A stretch of 64,000 nt of DNA from Alteromonas indica (GCA_003056425.1 PYVY01000015.1:1-64000), one strand, 5' to 3'; shown: positions 19,501-27,407, numbered from the stretch's first letter. The notes: a model not told the origin generated them from the sequence alone. Made by a program: numbers and translations.

Positions 19501-19944
19501 AGGCTGGCGGGTGAGCAGCTGAAATGTCGAGCCCACGGCTTTAAGCTGCAAGGCAATATAAGGAATGGTTGCTAATAGAGCTATCAGGGTTACCAGCAGC
19601 GCCACGCCCTGACGTTTGCCATAACGCGAGGCGATAAAATCAGCCACAGTAGTAATGTGCTGCTTTTTACTGACCAGGGTCATCTTGTAGATAAATCGAT
19701 AGCCAAACAGATAAACCAGTATGGGGCCCAGCAAAATAGGTAAATAAGCCCAGGAGTAGCGGCTAGCCTGGCCCACTGAGCCAAAGAAGGTCCAAGCCGT
19801 GCAATAAATAGCTAACGCGAGCGAATAAATGGCAGGATGTGAAGTGAGCCAGCGGGCCGTAGGGGAGTTGCGGTCTCCCCAGCGTGCTATATAAAACAGA
19901 CCGACCAGATAAAACAGGGCAAGTGCAATCCATCCAAAAGTCAT
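16504..19944 (-). CDS. crbS: CrbS-type transporter-like hybrid sensor kinase
   Basis: The 1146-residue protein starts with a sodium:solute symporter (SLC5) domain of about 12-13 membrane helices (1 to about 490). A linker, a PAS domain (about 640-735, SVIDKHLNLVAWNKKY) and a coiled coil follow. The HisKA domain has His at about 795 in LASHDVLQPLNA, then come a HATPase_c domain and a C-terminal receiver domain with Asp at about 1070 in LLMDYQLDE. This layout is that of CrbS (MxtR), which senses acetate or its transport and signals to CrbR. It is divergent from the symporter operon, with a candidate CrbR operator 63 bases upstream of its ATG. Whether the transporter domain still moves a solute is not known. 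Confidence 0.9.
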   Translation of the reverse strand: MTFGWIALALFYLVGLFYIARWGDRNSPTARWLTSHPAIYSLALAIYCTAWTFFGSVGQASRYSWAYLPILLGPILVYLFGYRFIYKMTLVSKKQHITTVADFIASRYGKRQGVALLVTLIALLATIPYIALQLKAVGSTFQLLTRQPDSHMIIIVATIFIAVFAIYFGTKQTDVTEYRRGLMLAISFESSIKLLALALVAIVGYSAWYDDGYPALTETFFSPSALQQFGSFSFIAQTIMAAAAVICLPRQFHVAIVDNLSLGHIKTARWLFPLYLAVLATVIPVIAVAGNILFENSAVEPDTYVLSMAIYSQSLLLQVIVFIGGLSAATAMIIVATLTLSTMLTNDVILPRIFALGLHSPSKRDYSRRIRLIRRLVIGFILLLAFFYHQQMTSSRSLHSIGIIAFSLVIQLLPAIIGGLYWKKGHAHGVYAGLMAGLISWILWLLLPLVNPDASAEAQNELHSQGALVSLVANALAYIAFSRFAQPRLIDRIQAEAFVSPTDVSQPGRSRQNTSITVDDLITLLATFMGVGRCEQLLEEYEHLNQLSISRSGSPDEAFMSFCERALGGVIGAASAKALMDSVIQGKKLDFTEVINFFDDTTQAMQFNMTALLTSLENMDQGISVIDKHLNLVAWNKKYTTLYQYPEGLLTVGAPIEKLVRYNAEQGEFGPGDVADHIEKRMEHLRTGTPHRFTRQRSDGRVIEMVGNPLPGGGFVTSFNDITGHIEIQQALEESNVDLEARIKKRTEEVHSINAELRLEIERRSEAEKELIRARKVAEDANASKTRFLALASHDVLQPLNAAKLYVSALQEATLPTQVKDTINKLEHSVSSSEALIGTLLDIARLDQGEMKPTIEAVHLPTLLGPIVDEISMRAQEKGLILKVSIHDCWAMADNTYLYRVAQNLLSNAVKYTMQGKVLLTVRVAQDKVTLRVYDTGVGISQEQQVLIFSDFYRTNDSLEHGVGLGLGVVRRLSAGMHCEVDVNSRPGHGSCFTLTLPKATERQLAPRAKPLRASTFKGLRVLCVDDQQENLDAMRTLLEKWGINVVLADNWDDAITQADIFSPQILLMDYQLDETRNGLELIDAIRQHLNIILPATLITANQDDALLRRAKEQGVNYLSKPLKPARLRALLQSMTRYIKEAQLQE

Positions 19945-20006
19945 TATGCTTCACGCCTTATTAACAAGTCAGTATGAAATATATCCATCCGGTTAGTTTT
20001 GTCACC

Positions 20007-20019
20007 TAAGACCATGGTC
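20007..20019 (+). promoter_or_regulatory. Candidate CrbR operator, copy 3 (crbS/symporter operon)
   Basis: TAAGACCATGGTC matches the two sites upstream of acs at 11 of 13 positions and contains the perfect palindrome GACCATGGTC. It lies 63 bases upstream of crbS and 178 bases upstream of the DUF4212 gene. Confidence 0.55.
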
Positions 20020-20196
20020 GCATTTGTAGATTCCTTAAGCAGGTCTATTGTAGTTGTAAGCCTCCTTATGTAAGGGTCTTTCGCTGTTTTAAACCGCGCA
20101 CGAAAATCATAAAACAGGTTTAAAATAACGAAAAGATACCGCGTTAGGAATATGTAAATAATAAACATCTGGTTAACCTTAGGCGAGGAAATAACG

Positions 20197-20463
20197 ATGG
20201 CTTTTAGGAATGATGAAGACAAGGTTGCGTATTGGAAGGAGAACCTGTCTCTTTTGACGAAGTTGCTGGTGGTATGGTTTGCAGTGTCGTTTGGCGCTGG
20301 CATTTTGTTTGCTGATGCGCTTAATGCAATACAGTTTTTTGGTTTTAAACTGGGTTTCTGGTTTGCGCAGCAGGGCGCTATTTATGTGTTTGTTGCACTG
20401 ATTTTCATCTATATGGCGAAGATGAATGCTCTGGATAAAAAATACGGCGTAAACGAGGATTGA
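20197..20463 (+). CDS. DUF4212 small subunit of a sodium:solute symporter
   Basis: The 88-residue protein has two membrane helices (about 20-42 and 53-75), a charged N-terminus with DEDKVAYWKENL, and a short charged tail, as in the DUF4212 family. These small proteins are encoded directly before ActP-like symporters and take the place of the DUF485 protein YjcH of E. coli. GGCGAGG lies ten bases upstream of the ATG. The next gene starts four bases after its stop codon, so the two are surely co-expressed. Confidence 0.9.
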   Translation: MAFRNDEDKVAYWKENLSLLTKLLVVWFAVSFGAGILFADALNAIQFFGFKLGFWFAQQGAIYVFVALIFIYMAKMNALDKKYGVNED

Positions 20464-20467
20464 TAGC

Positions 20468-22174
20468 ATGGATATCCAAACACTGACTTTTATTATTGTG
20501 GGCGGTACGTTCGCCCTGTACATCGCTATTGCCATCTGGGCCCGCGCTGGAAGTACCAACGACTTTTATGTTGCCGGCGGCGGCGTGCCACCGGTATTAA
20601 ATGGTATGGCCACAGCGGCAGACTGGATGTCCGCTGCTTCGTTTATTTCGATGGCCGGACTCATTTCTTTTATGGGTTACGATGGTGCAGTATACCTGAT
20701 GGGCTGGACGGGTGGTTATGTGCTACTAGCCCTGTGCCTTGCGCCCTACTTACGTAAATTTGGTAAATTCACTGTACCGGATTTTATAGGCGATCGCTAC
20801 TACTCACAGACGGCCAGAACGGTAGCCGTATTTTGTGCCATTTTTGTTTGCTTTACCTATGTTGCTGGCCAAATGCGCGGTGTAGGCGTGGTGTTTAGTC
20901 GATTCCTGGAAGTAGACATTGTTACCGGCGTCCTCATCGGTATGGCAATTGTGTTCTTTTATACCGTTTTAGGGGGGATGAAAGGCATTACCTATACCCA
21001 GGTCGCGCAATTCTGTGTCATGGTATTTGCTTACATTGTACCCGCTGTTTTTATCTCAATTATGGTAACCGGCCACATTCTTCCGCAAACCGGCTTCGGG
21101 GCTACATTGAGTGATGGGTCGGGGATGTTTCTCCTCGAAAAGCTGGACCAGCTATCAGTGGACTTAGGCTTTAACGAATACACATCGGGGACGAAAAGTA
21201 CCATAGATGTATTCTTCATTACCTTTGCCCTGATGGTGGGTACGGCAGGTCTTCCCCACGTTATTGTGCGGTTTTTCACCGTTCCTAAAGTGAGCGACGC
21301 CCGTAAAAGTGCTGGTTGGGCGTTGGCGTTTATCGCAATTGTTTATACTACCGCACCTTCACTGGCAGCCTTTGCCCGCACCAACATGATTGAAACTATC
21401 AATGGTACCGAGATGCAGGGCACCGACTATGCGTCAGCCCCCTCGTGGATAACCAATTGGGAGAAAACGGGGTTAATTGAGTGGGAAGATAAAAACAACG
21501 ACGGCAAGATGTTTTATTCCGGGGATGATCGCAATGAGATGAAAGTCGACCGCGATATTATGGTATTGGCCAATCCGGAGATAGCTAATTTGCCGGCGTG
21601 GGTTATCGCTCTGGTAGCTGCGGGCGGGGTTGCGGCAGCGTTATCTACCTCTGCCGGATTATTGTTGGTTATCTCTACCTCCGTATCCCATGATTTGCTT
21701 AAACGTAACTTCGCCCCGGATATCTCTGACAAGGCGGAGCTGATGTATGCAAGGTTAGCAGCCGGTGTCGCTATTGTGATTGCCGGGTACTTTGGCGTGA
21801 ATCCGCCCGGGTTCGTGGCCCAGGTGGTGGCTTTTGCGTTTGGGCTGGCAGCTTCAAGCTTCTTCCCGGCCATCATTATGGGAATATTTAGTAAACGCAT
21901 GAATGATAAAGGCGCAGTGGCCGGTATGTTGGCCGGTATATTGTTTACCGCGTCGTATATTATTTACTTCAAGTTTTTGAATCCGACCGGCAACGTGCCT
22001 GAAAACTGGTGGTTTGATATATCGCCTGAAGGCATTGGTACGTTGGGCATGATGGTGAATTTTGTGGTGGCCTATGGCGTGTTCAAAATGACCGACGAAG
22101 CCCCCCAGGAGATTCAGGAACTGGTGGAAAGCATACGTTACCCTAAAGGATCCGGCGAAGCCTCTTCACATTAG
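20468..22174 (+). CDS. Sodium:solute symporter, probably for acetate
   Basis: This 568-residue inner-membrane protein of the SSS family has about 13 membrane helices. FYVAGGGVPPVLNGMATAAD near residue 30 is typical of ActP-like members, and STSAGLLLVISTSVSHDL near residue 395 resembles the Na2-site helix. A hydrophilic insert at about 280-355 contains acidic DKNNDGK. It forms an operon with the DUF4212 gene and is divergent from crbS, which supports a carboxylate substrate such as acetate taken up with sodium. The substrate is inferred from context. A terminator follows. Confidence 0.88.
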   Translation: MDIQTLTFIIVGGTFALYIAIAIWARAGSTNDFYVAGGGVPPVLNGMATAADWMSAASFISMAGLISFMGYDGAVYLMGWTGGYVLLALCLAPYLRKFGKFTVPDFIGDRYYSQTARTVAVFCAIFVCFTYVAGQMRGVGVVFSRFLEVDIVTGVLIGMAIVFFYTVLGGMKGITYTQVAQFCVMVFAYIVPAVFISIMVTGHILPQTGFGATLSDGSGMFLLEKLDQLSVDLGFNEYTSGTKSTIDVFFITFALMVGTAGLPHVIVRFFTVPKVSDARKSAGWALAFIAIVYTTAPSLAAFARTNMIETINGTEMQGTDYASAPSWITNWEKTGLIEWEDKNNDGKMFYSGDDRNEMKVDRDIMVLANPEIANLPAWVIALVAAGGVAAALSTSAGLLLVISTSVSHDLLKRNFAPDISDKAELMYARLAAGVAIVIAGYFGVNPPGFVAQVVAFAFGLAASSFFPAIIMGIFSKRMNDKGAVAGMLAGILFTASYIIYFKFLNPTGNVPENWWFDISPEGIGTLGMMVNFVVAYGVFKMTDEAPQEIQELVESIRYPKGSGEASSH

Positions 22175-22187
22175 GGATTAACCCATC

Positions 22188-22214
22188 AAAGCCCACCTTC
22201 GGTGGGCTTTTTTA
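22188..22214 (+). terminator. Rho-independent terminator of the symporter operon
   Basis: AAAGCCCACC-TTC-GGTGGGCTTT followed by a T run, 14 bases after the symporter stop codon. The next gene starts only 20 bases beyond it, so some read-through is likely or that gene has a promoter overlapping this region. Confidence 0.88.
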
Positions 22215-22232
22215 TTACGCGGGAAAGCACAT

Positions 22233-24107
22233 ATGAGCGCTGTACCCCAACAGGTTCTGACATTTCTGGGTGAGTCAGCACCATTTGATACGCTATCTGA
22301 CAGTGACCTTGGCGAGCTTGCGCGCCATGCCAGCCTTATTTATTTGACCCAGGATAATGTGGCCGAGCTTATTGATAAACGTGCTACCAGCCTTTACCTG
22401 ATTGCTAATGGTCAATTCACTGTGCACGACTGTGATGGACCGGTAAAACACCTAAGCGAAGGCGACTACTTTAATCTCAGTAATATACTCAATAAGTATC
22501 AAACTGATACTGCGCAGCAATCTGCCACTGCTTGCTCCCCACCAACCCCATTAAGTGTATCGGTAGATCAGCCAGGCCTGATATACCAGTTTGCTGGCGA
22601 CAGCATTGCATCATTGCTGCAGCAGCCTGCTATCTGTATGTTTTTCTCCACCTTATATACTGACATGGCGGGTCATCAGGCTATAGAAATGTCGAATTCC
22701 ATGTGGCTTTACCGCCCCTTACTCGACGTTATCAATAATCAGCCTGTCAGTGTGGACCACGCCCAGTCTATCCAGGCGGCGGCTATGACTATGGCTGACC
22801 ATAACGTGTCATCTGTGCTTGTCACCAAAGATAATCTGCTTACAGGGATTGTGACCGACCGGGATCTGCGCAATAGGGTAGTGGCCCATGGGTGCGATAT
22901 CAGTGCCCCGGTAACCCAAATAATGACAGCTCAACCGACCAGCATTAGCGATAATCGTACCTTGTTTGACGCGATGGCACTGATGAGTGAGAAAAATATC
23001 CATCATTTGCCGGTGGTGAACCAAACCACCCGACAGCCTGTCGGGATGCTGACGGCCACCGACCTTATTCGTCTGCAGCGCAGTAATGTACTGTTTGTTA
23101 TCGGCGCTTTGGCGAAAGCAAGCAACCTGTATGAATTAACCGCTGTCGCCTGGCAAATCCCCCACTATTTTGCCAGTACGGCCCGGCGTCCCGGCGACTT
23201 CGATATTGCGGGAAAAGTATTATCTCAGGCTACTGATATTATGACCCGGCGCTTACTTGCATTTTACGAGGCCGACCATGGACCGGCGCCAATGCACTGG
23301 TGCTGGCTGGCCTATGGCTCCCAGGCTCGCGAAGATCAGACGATGGGGTCGGATCAAGATAACAGCTTGCTTTTAGCACGCCAGCCAGATGCCGCCGCTT
23401 CACGTTATTTTGCGGGAATGTCCCATTATGTCTGCCAGGGATTGGCTAAGTGCGGTATACGGCTGTGTGAAGGTAATATAATGGCCAGCAATCCTGCGTT
23501 ACGTCAATCGGTCGACCAGGCTTACAAGGAAGCACAGCAATGGGTTAATCAGCCCACGCCAGCGGCCTTATTAAAACTAAATATTTTTTTAGACGTACGC
23601 GCGGTGGCGGGGCATCGTGAGCTCTTAGCTCAACTACATGAACTGCGAATGCCATTGTTCAAACGGCCGCTATTTTTGGCCGCACTGGTGCGCAGTACCA
23701 ACGACATTGCCGTACCGCTGTCTCTGTTTCAAAAGTTTGTGTATCACAAACAGGCTGCGTATCCCGACAGTATTGATATTAAGGTTAACGCGGTGGCTAT
23801 CATTAATAACCTGGTGAGAGTATATGCGTTAGCCAGTCAAATTAGCACGCCGGGCACATTACCGCGCTTAGCTGGTTTGCCAAAAGGGAGTGGACTTAGT
23901 GTCAAAGATGCTGAAAACTTACGTGATATCTGGCTGTTTTTGGGACGTTTACGCTGGCGACATCAGTTAACCAATAGCGTCACGGATAACCGGGTGCGGG
24001 TAAGCCAGCTATCCTCTATTGAAAAGCATCAGCTAAAAGCCGCTTTTAAGGCAATAGAGCGTGCCCAACAAGCGGCGGTATTAAGATTTGCCGGCGGGAT
24101 GGGATAA
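22233..24107 (+). CDS. DUF294 nucleotidyltransferase with cNMP-binding-like and CBS domains
   Basis: The 624-residue protein has an N-terminal cyclic-nucleotide-binding-like region (about 10-140), a CBS pair (about 165-285, with LTGIVTDRDLRNR and VGMLTATDLIR), a DUF294 nucleotidyltransferase core (about 300-440) with GSQAREDQTMGSDQD, in which the GS and D-x-D features are kept, and a DUF294_C domain (about 470-620). It is soluble. Homologues sit beside actP-crbS clusters in related bacteria. The nucleotide used and the target are unknown; a role in controlling the neighbouring transporter or kinase by adenine nucleotide level is a reasonable guess. The gene is followed five bases later by an exonuclease gene. 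Confidence 0.87.
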   Translation: MSAVPQQVLTFLGESAPFDTLSDSDLGELARHASLIYLTQDNVAELIDKRATSLYLIANGQFTVHDCDGPVKHLSEGDYFNLSNILNKYQTDTAQQSATACSPPTPLSVSVDQPGLIYQFAGDSIASLLQQPAICMFFSTLYTDMAGHQAIEMSNSMWLYRPLLDVINNQPVSVDHAQSIQAAAMTMADHNVSSVLVTKDNLLTGIVTDRDLRNRVVAHGCDISAPVTQIMTAQPTSISDNRTLFDAMALMSEKNIHHLPVVNQTTRQPVGMLTATDLIRLQRSNVLFVIGALAKASNLYELTAVAWQIPHYFASTARRPGDFDIAGKVLSQATDIMTRRLLAFYEADHGPAPMHWCWLAYGSQAREDQTMGSDQDNSLLLARQPDAAASRYFAGMSHYVCQGLAKCGIRLCEGNIMASNPALRQSVDQAYKEAQQWVNQPTPAALLKLNIFLDVRAVAGHRELLAQLHELRMPLFKRPLFLAALVRSTNDIAVPLSLFQKFVYHKQAAYPDSIDIKVNAVAIINNLVRVYALASQISTPGTLPRLAGLPKGSGLSVKDAENLRDIWLFLGRLRWRHQLTNSVTDNRVRVSQLSSIEKHQLKAAFKAIERAQQAAVLRFAGGMG

Positions 24108-24112
24108 CATCA

Positions 24113-24802
24113 ATGAACCAATGGGGCCATCTTTTACGCCAATGGCTTGGGCTATCCTCAGTGATACCCCAAGCCATGTTAACGTCACCATTGAGGCAAA
24201 TAGATATGCTCGCTGTGGATGTTGAACTTACCAGCCTGACCTTGGCGACCGCCGGGGTCACATCGGTAGGCTGGATAGCGGGGAAGGGGGCTACTATAGC
24301 GCTGGACTCGGCTTTTTACGCGCCGGTGAGTGATGCGCAGGACCTGGCGCAAAGCCCGGTAATACATGGCCTTACTGCGCCGCAATTGCATACGGGCAAA
24401 CCGCTTAAGCAGGTATATAGGCAATTGGTCCCTCTGCTTCGAAGCCATGTTGTGATATGCCATAACAGTGCGCTGGATGTAGGTATTCTGGCAAAGGTGG
24501 GAAGCAAGCTTGGCCTGGCGCCTTTGACTATTACCGCCATCGACACAATGTTGCTAGAAAAATACTTTCTTGAAAAGCACACCAGCGTGATACCTGCAAA
24601 TGCGTTAACCCTGGCGCACTGCCGGCAGCGTTATCACCTTAGCCCGGCGCCCCAACACCACGCTCTGGATGATGCCCTGGCAACTTATCAATTATGGTTG
24701 GCCCAGGCTCATCAGCTAAATTGTACTAAAAAAACACAATTGGGCGATTTGCTGCACACAGGGGCAGTGGTGAGCAGAAAAATTGAAAATAAATCGCGTT
24801 AG
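24113..24802 (+). CDS. DnaQ-like DEDD 3'-5' exonuclease
   Basis: Residues about 30-205 of 229 carry the three exonuclease motifs: DVELTSL with Asp and Glu (Exo I), ICHNSALDVGIL (Exo II) and HHALDDALATYQLW with the His and Asp of the DEDDh type (Exo III). The first motif has Leu-Thr-Ser where most members have Thr-Thr-Gly. The family degrades DNA or RNA ends; this stand-alone version could be a repair or RNA-processing enzyme. It forms an operon with the DUF294 gene (five-base gap), a pairing repeatedly seen near acetate transporter clusters, although the reason is not known. Confidence 0.88.
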   Translation: MNQWGHLLRQWLGLSSVIPQAMLTSPLRQIDMLAVDVELTSLTLATAGVTSVGWIAGKGATIALDSAFYAPVSDAQDLAQSPVIHGLTAPQLHTGKPLKQVYRQLVPLLRSHVVICHNSALDVGILAKVGSKLGLAPLTITAIDTMLLEKYFLEKHTSVIPANALTLAHCRQRYHLSPAPQHHALDDALATYQLWLAQAHQLNCTKKTQLGDLLHTGAVVSRKIENKSR

Positions 24803-24806
24803 GTGA

Positions 24807-24835
24807 TTGACAAAGCGGCTATCCTTGCGTAAATT
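24807..24835 (+). promoter_or_regulatory. Sigma-70 promoter of tRNA-Leu
   Basis: TTGACA at 24807-24812, a 17-base spacer, and TAAATT at 24830-24835, followed by a GC-rich GCGCTCCC as often found at stable-RNA promoters. It would start transcription about 44 bases upstream of the tRNA. Confidence 0.7.
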
Positions 24836-24886
24836 GCGCTCCCACAACGACACAGACAAACGCTTTATTTTGTTTGTATCTTGTAA

Positions 24887-24973
24887 GCCCAGGTGGTGAA
24901 ATTGGTAGACACGCTAGCTTCAGGTGCTAGTGCTCGAAAGGGCGTGGCGGTTCAAGTCCGCCCCTGGGCACCA
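24887..24973 (+). tRNA. tRNA-Leu (anticodon CAG)
   Basis: The 87-base sequence folds as a class II tRNA. The acceptor stem pairs GCCCAGG with CCTGGGC (residual A-CCA end encoded), the D arm contains TGGTGAAATTGGTAGACA, the anticodon stem pairs CTAGC with GCTAG around TTCAGGT giving anticodon CAG at 24921-24923, a long variable arm TGCTCGAAAGGGCG follows, and the T arm has GTTCAAGTC. It reads CUG leucine codons. Confidence 0.96.
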
Positions 24974-25375
24974 TTTCTAAGTTCTTCAAAATTATTCCAT
25001 ATACGCTTAGTGTATAGACTATACATATCGGCGTTCATGCCATATTAAAACACCCTAAAACAGTATTTTCCCCATTGTAGTGTGATTAAATCACAGCAAA
25101 TGCAACCCATACCAATATTGATCCTAAAAAGTCATGGTGCAGGTTTTGCTGTCCATGAGTAGTTAAGTATTCTTTTCTTCAAATGTTCTTTGCAGCTATC
25201 GCGACTTTACCTGGCTAAAGCAGTGGAGTGCGTACGCTCCTTATCATTGTTGGCTGTGTATTGGGGTTGTATTGAATAAGATACCTGACCTTCCTACCGT
25301 ATACGCTTGTTTAATGTTCAAAGGTACCAAAAGCCGGGTTGGCGGATATAGTTAAGCTGACAGCTTTGGGGAACT
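24974..25375 (+). other. Intergenic region after tRNA-Leu
   Basis: These 402 bases hold no convincing gene. The one clear element is a perfect 15-base palindrome, TGTGATTAAATCACA, at 25081-25095. It has CRP-like half-sites TGTGA and TCACA, but spaced by five bases rather than six. No integrase or attachment-site duplication of the tRNA end is visible. Confidence 0.4.
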
Positions 25376-26101
25376 ATGATGAACATCAACACCACACTTA
25401 ACAATCAGGATTACATAAAAGCCTATACGTCACTGTTTCGCTTTTTATATAACCAGCCTCTTATCAGTACGTTATTGATGAGCATAACCGTAATGGTCAG
25501 CTGCATCCCAGCTTCACTTTTTCCGTTAAAAATGGCGGCGTTGGTCGCTTTAATGGGCCTTGGTGTAACGGTGGTTACCACGCAATATCGGCATGGTTCG
25601 TTGCATAATGTATTGACAGAGTTTAAGTTTCATCAACCGCTGTTACTAAGCGTGGTGGCGGCGGTAAGTGTGCTTAGCTGGGGAGGCTATATAGTCGCGG
25701 GAATGCTTCACGCCGCTGCTGGTGCACCAATCACCCTGACCCAAGCAGCCCCATCAAGCTTGGATGGTACTGTCATCGCTGGGGTGGTTATTTTAGCGGC
25801 TATTGTCTGCGTGATGCAGATTCTGCCCGTGGTACTAAGCTATTTTTGTAATAGTCTGGGGCTAACCCAGCGGCAGGGGGAAACTATCTGGTATAAATTA
25901 TTTTGCCAACCCAAAGCGTTTCTGGCTTTTTTACCCATAGCACTACTGGCGCCCCTGGCAATGGTCAGTGCAATAGACTTAAGCGCATTATTTGTCACAC
26001 TGGCGGCGCTATATTCCACCTTTGTGTTTTTTATTGTGTTTGATATTACCCCGGCCCAGCCCCGTAAGGTGGTTACCCTACAAATGCAGATCCAATCTTA
26101 G
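25376..26101 (+). CDS. Multi-spanning membrane protein of unknown function
   Basis: I do not recognise this 241-residue protein. It has about six hydrophobic stretches (roughly 33-50, 53-70, 87-110, 131-158, 180-200 and 202-225), so it is an inner-membrane protein with both ends probably in the cytoplasm. The N-terminal part, with YIKAYTSLFRFLYNQP, is amphipathic. GGGGAACT precedes two adjacent ATG codons; the second, at 25379, has the better spacing. It converges with the Hpt gene, whose stop codon is six bases away, and seems to be a single-gene unit. Confidence 0.7.
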   Translation: MMNINTTLNNQDYIKAYTSLFRFLYNQPLISTLLMSITVMVSCIPASLFPLKMAALVALMGLGVTVVTTQYRHGSLHNVLTEFKFHQPLLLSVVAAVSVLSWGGYIVAGMLHAAAGAPITLTQAAPSSLDGTVIAGVVILAAIVCVMQILPVVLSYFCNSLGLTQRQGETIWYKLFCQPKAFLAFLPIALLAPLAMVSAIDLSALFVTLAALYSTFVFFIVFDITPAQPRKVVTLQMQIQS

Positions 26102-26107
26102 CGCTGA

Positions 26108-26449
26108 TTAAGCATTGTGTTTTGCTTCGTTCACAAACAGTTGGTAGTTGTAGGCAACCGTATTGTAAAGATCGGCAGCGCGGGCGGGTTCGCTGATTAA
26201 GCAAGCTTCCAGACGACCCAGGCTGGCATGTAAGCGCATAGCGCCTACTTCGCCAGCACTGCCTTTAAGCATATGCGTGGTCGCTTTGGCTTGGCTTATC
26301 CGGCCCTGATTGATATCGGCGCGTATTTCCATCAGGCGGGGTTCGGCCTGATCCAAAAACATCAGCAAAACCCGCTGTAACAACGCTTCTTTGTTCATTA
26401 AACGCTGCAAGGCACCACTTTGATCCCAAATGGGCAATAATTCAGACAT
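26108..26449 (-). CDS. Hpt domain phosphotransfer protein
   Basis: This 113-residue helical protein carries the histidine phosphotransfer motif HMLKGSAGEVGA with His59, and little else. I take ATG at 26449 (MSELLPIW) as the start; the open frame extends further, but that part overlaps the upstream cyclase gene in another frame and does not resemble an Hpt domain. It should relay phosphate between a hybrid kinase and a receiver domain. The gene directly upstream encodes a receiver-GGDEF protein, ending 31 bases before this start, so it is the most likely partner. No hybrid kinase is adjacent; CrbS and the bacteriophytochrome in this window are hybrid kinases with receivers. Confidence 0.82.
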   Translation of the reverse strand: MSELLPIWDQSGALQRLMNKEALLQRVLLMFLDQAEPRLMEIRADINQGRISQAKATTHMLKGSAGEVGAMRLHASLGRLEACLISEPARAADLYNTVAYNYQLFVNEAKHNA

Positions 26450-26480
26450 AATATTTTCAACCAGAAAAACAAATAGGGGG

Positions 26481-27407
26481 TTAGTCGGCCTGCGCCAGTT
26501 GGTTTCGGCCGCTTGCTTTAGCCTGATACAGATATTTGTCAGCCTGCAGAAGCACATCTTCAATAGTAGCGCTTTGGGCCGGATGATAGATGCTAAGCCC
26601 AATACTGACGGTAACATGACCAAATTCAGAACGTTGATGGGCAATGTTTAACCCGCTGACTGTCTCCAGCATGCGGTGGCAAACGACTTCAGCGCCTTCA
26701 GTTTCGGTGCGCGGAAGCAGTACTAAAAATTCCTCTCCGCCAACCCGAATCAGATGATCCATAGGCCGCATGAGGTTTTGCCGCACGGCGGTAGCCAGTT
26801 TCCATAAGCAACTGTCTCCGGCCATATGACCATACTGATCGTTATATTGTTTGAAGTAATCAATATCAAAAATAGCCACCGCCAAAGGTTGGTTTTCGCG
26901 CTGGGCTTCTTTCACAATGCTGGGCAGGCGTTCGTCCATATAATGGCGATTAAACGCCCCGGTAAGTCGGTCTGTATAAATCAGGGTTTCCAGCAAGTCG
27001 GTTTTTAGCTTATGAGATAGCTGAAATTTAACCCGATTACGGAATGTAGTAGCGTGGATTGGCTTAGTGACAAAGTCTACGCCTCCCGCCTGCCAGCATT
27101 TTTCCTGTTCCTCATCGCTATCAGAGGCCGTTACGAACATCACGGGAAGTTGGGCGGTTTCGGGACTTTTTCGTAACAACTGACATAATTCGTGGCCGGA
27201 CATGCCTGGCATATTCACATCGGTAATGATTAAATCCGGCAGTTGTTTCTCGCAAGCTGCCAGAGCATCACTGGCGCTATTAACCGTTTCGCACTGCGCA
27301 AGGTCTTCCAGCAGGGTGGCCATTATAAGTAGGCTGGTTTCCTGATCGTCCACAATCAATACCCGGCAATCTTCTATTGAGCGTGCCGCATTTTGTTCAA
27401 AAATCAC
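26481..27407 (-). CDS. Receiver-GGDEF diguanylate cyclase
   Basis: The 308-residue protein has an N-terminal receiver domain (about 14-130) with LIVDDQE, phospho-acceptor Asp63 in IITDVNMPG and Lys in VTKPIH. The GGDEF domain (about 140-305) has an intact active site GGEEF at about 223. An RPMD sequence exactly five residues before it is the RxxD inhibitory site, so it should make c-di-GMP and be inhibited by its product. This is the PleD/WspR-like response-regulator cyclase layout. It is encoded just upstream of an Hpt protein, which may deliver phosphate to Asp63. Confidence 0.92.
   Translation of the reverse strand: MIFEQNAARSIEDCRVLIVDDQETSLLIMATLLEDLAQCETVNSASDALAACEKQLPDLIITDVNMPGMSGHELCQLLRKSPETAQLPVMFVTASDSDEEQEKCWQAGGVDFVTKPIHATTFRNRVKFQLSHKLKTDLLETLIYTDRLTGAFNRHYMDERLPSIVKEAQRENQPLAVAIFDIDYFKQYNDQYGHMAGDSCLWKLATAVRQNLMRPMDHLIRVGGEEFLVLLPRTETEGAEVVCHRMLETVSGLNIAHQRSEFGHVTVSIGLSIYHPAQSATIEDVLLQADKYLYQAKASGRNQLAQAD

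Noticed and set aside
24887..24973. tRNA-Leu as an insertion site for a mobile element
   Set aside because: No integrase, no second copy of the tRNA 3' end and no mobile-element genes in the surrounding 10 kb.
26450..26644. N-terminal extension of the Hpt protein
   Set aside because: The extra residues are read from inside the cyclase gene in another frame and do not fit the Hpt fold.
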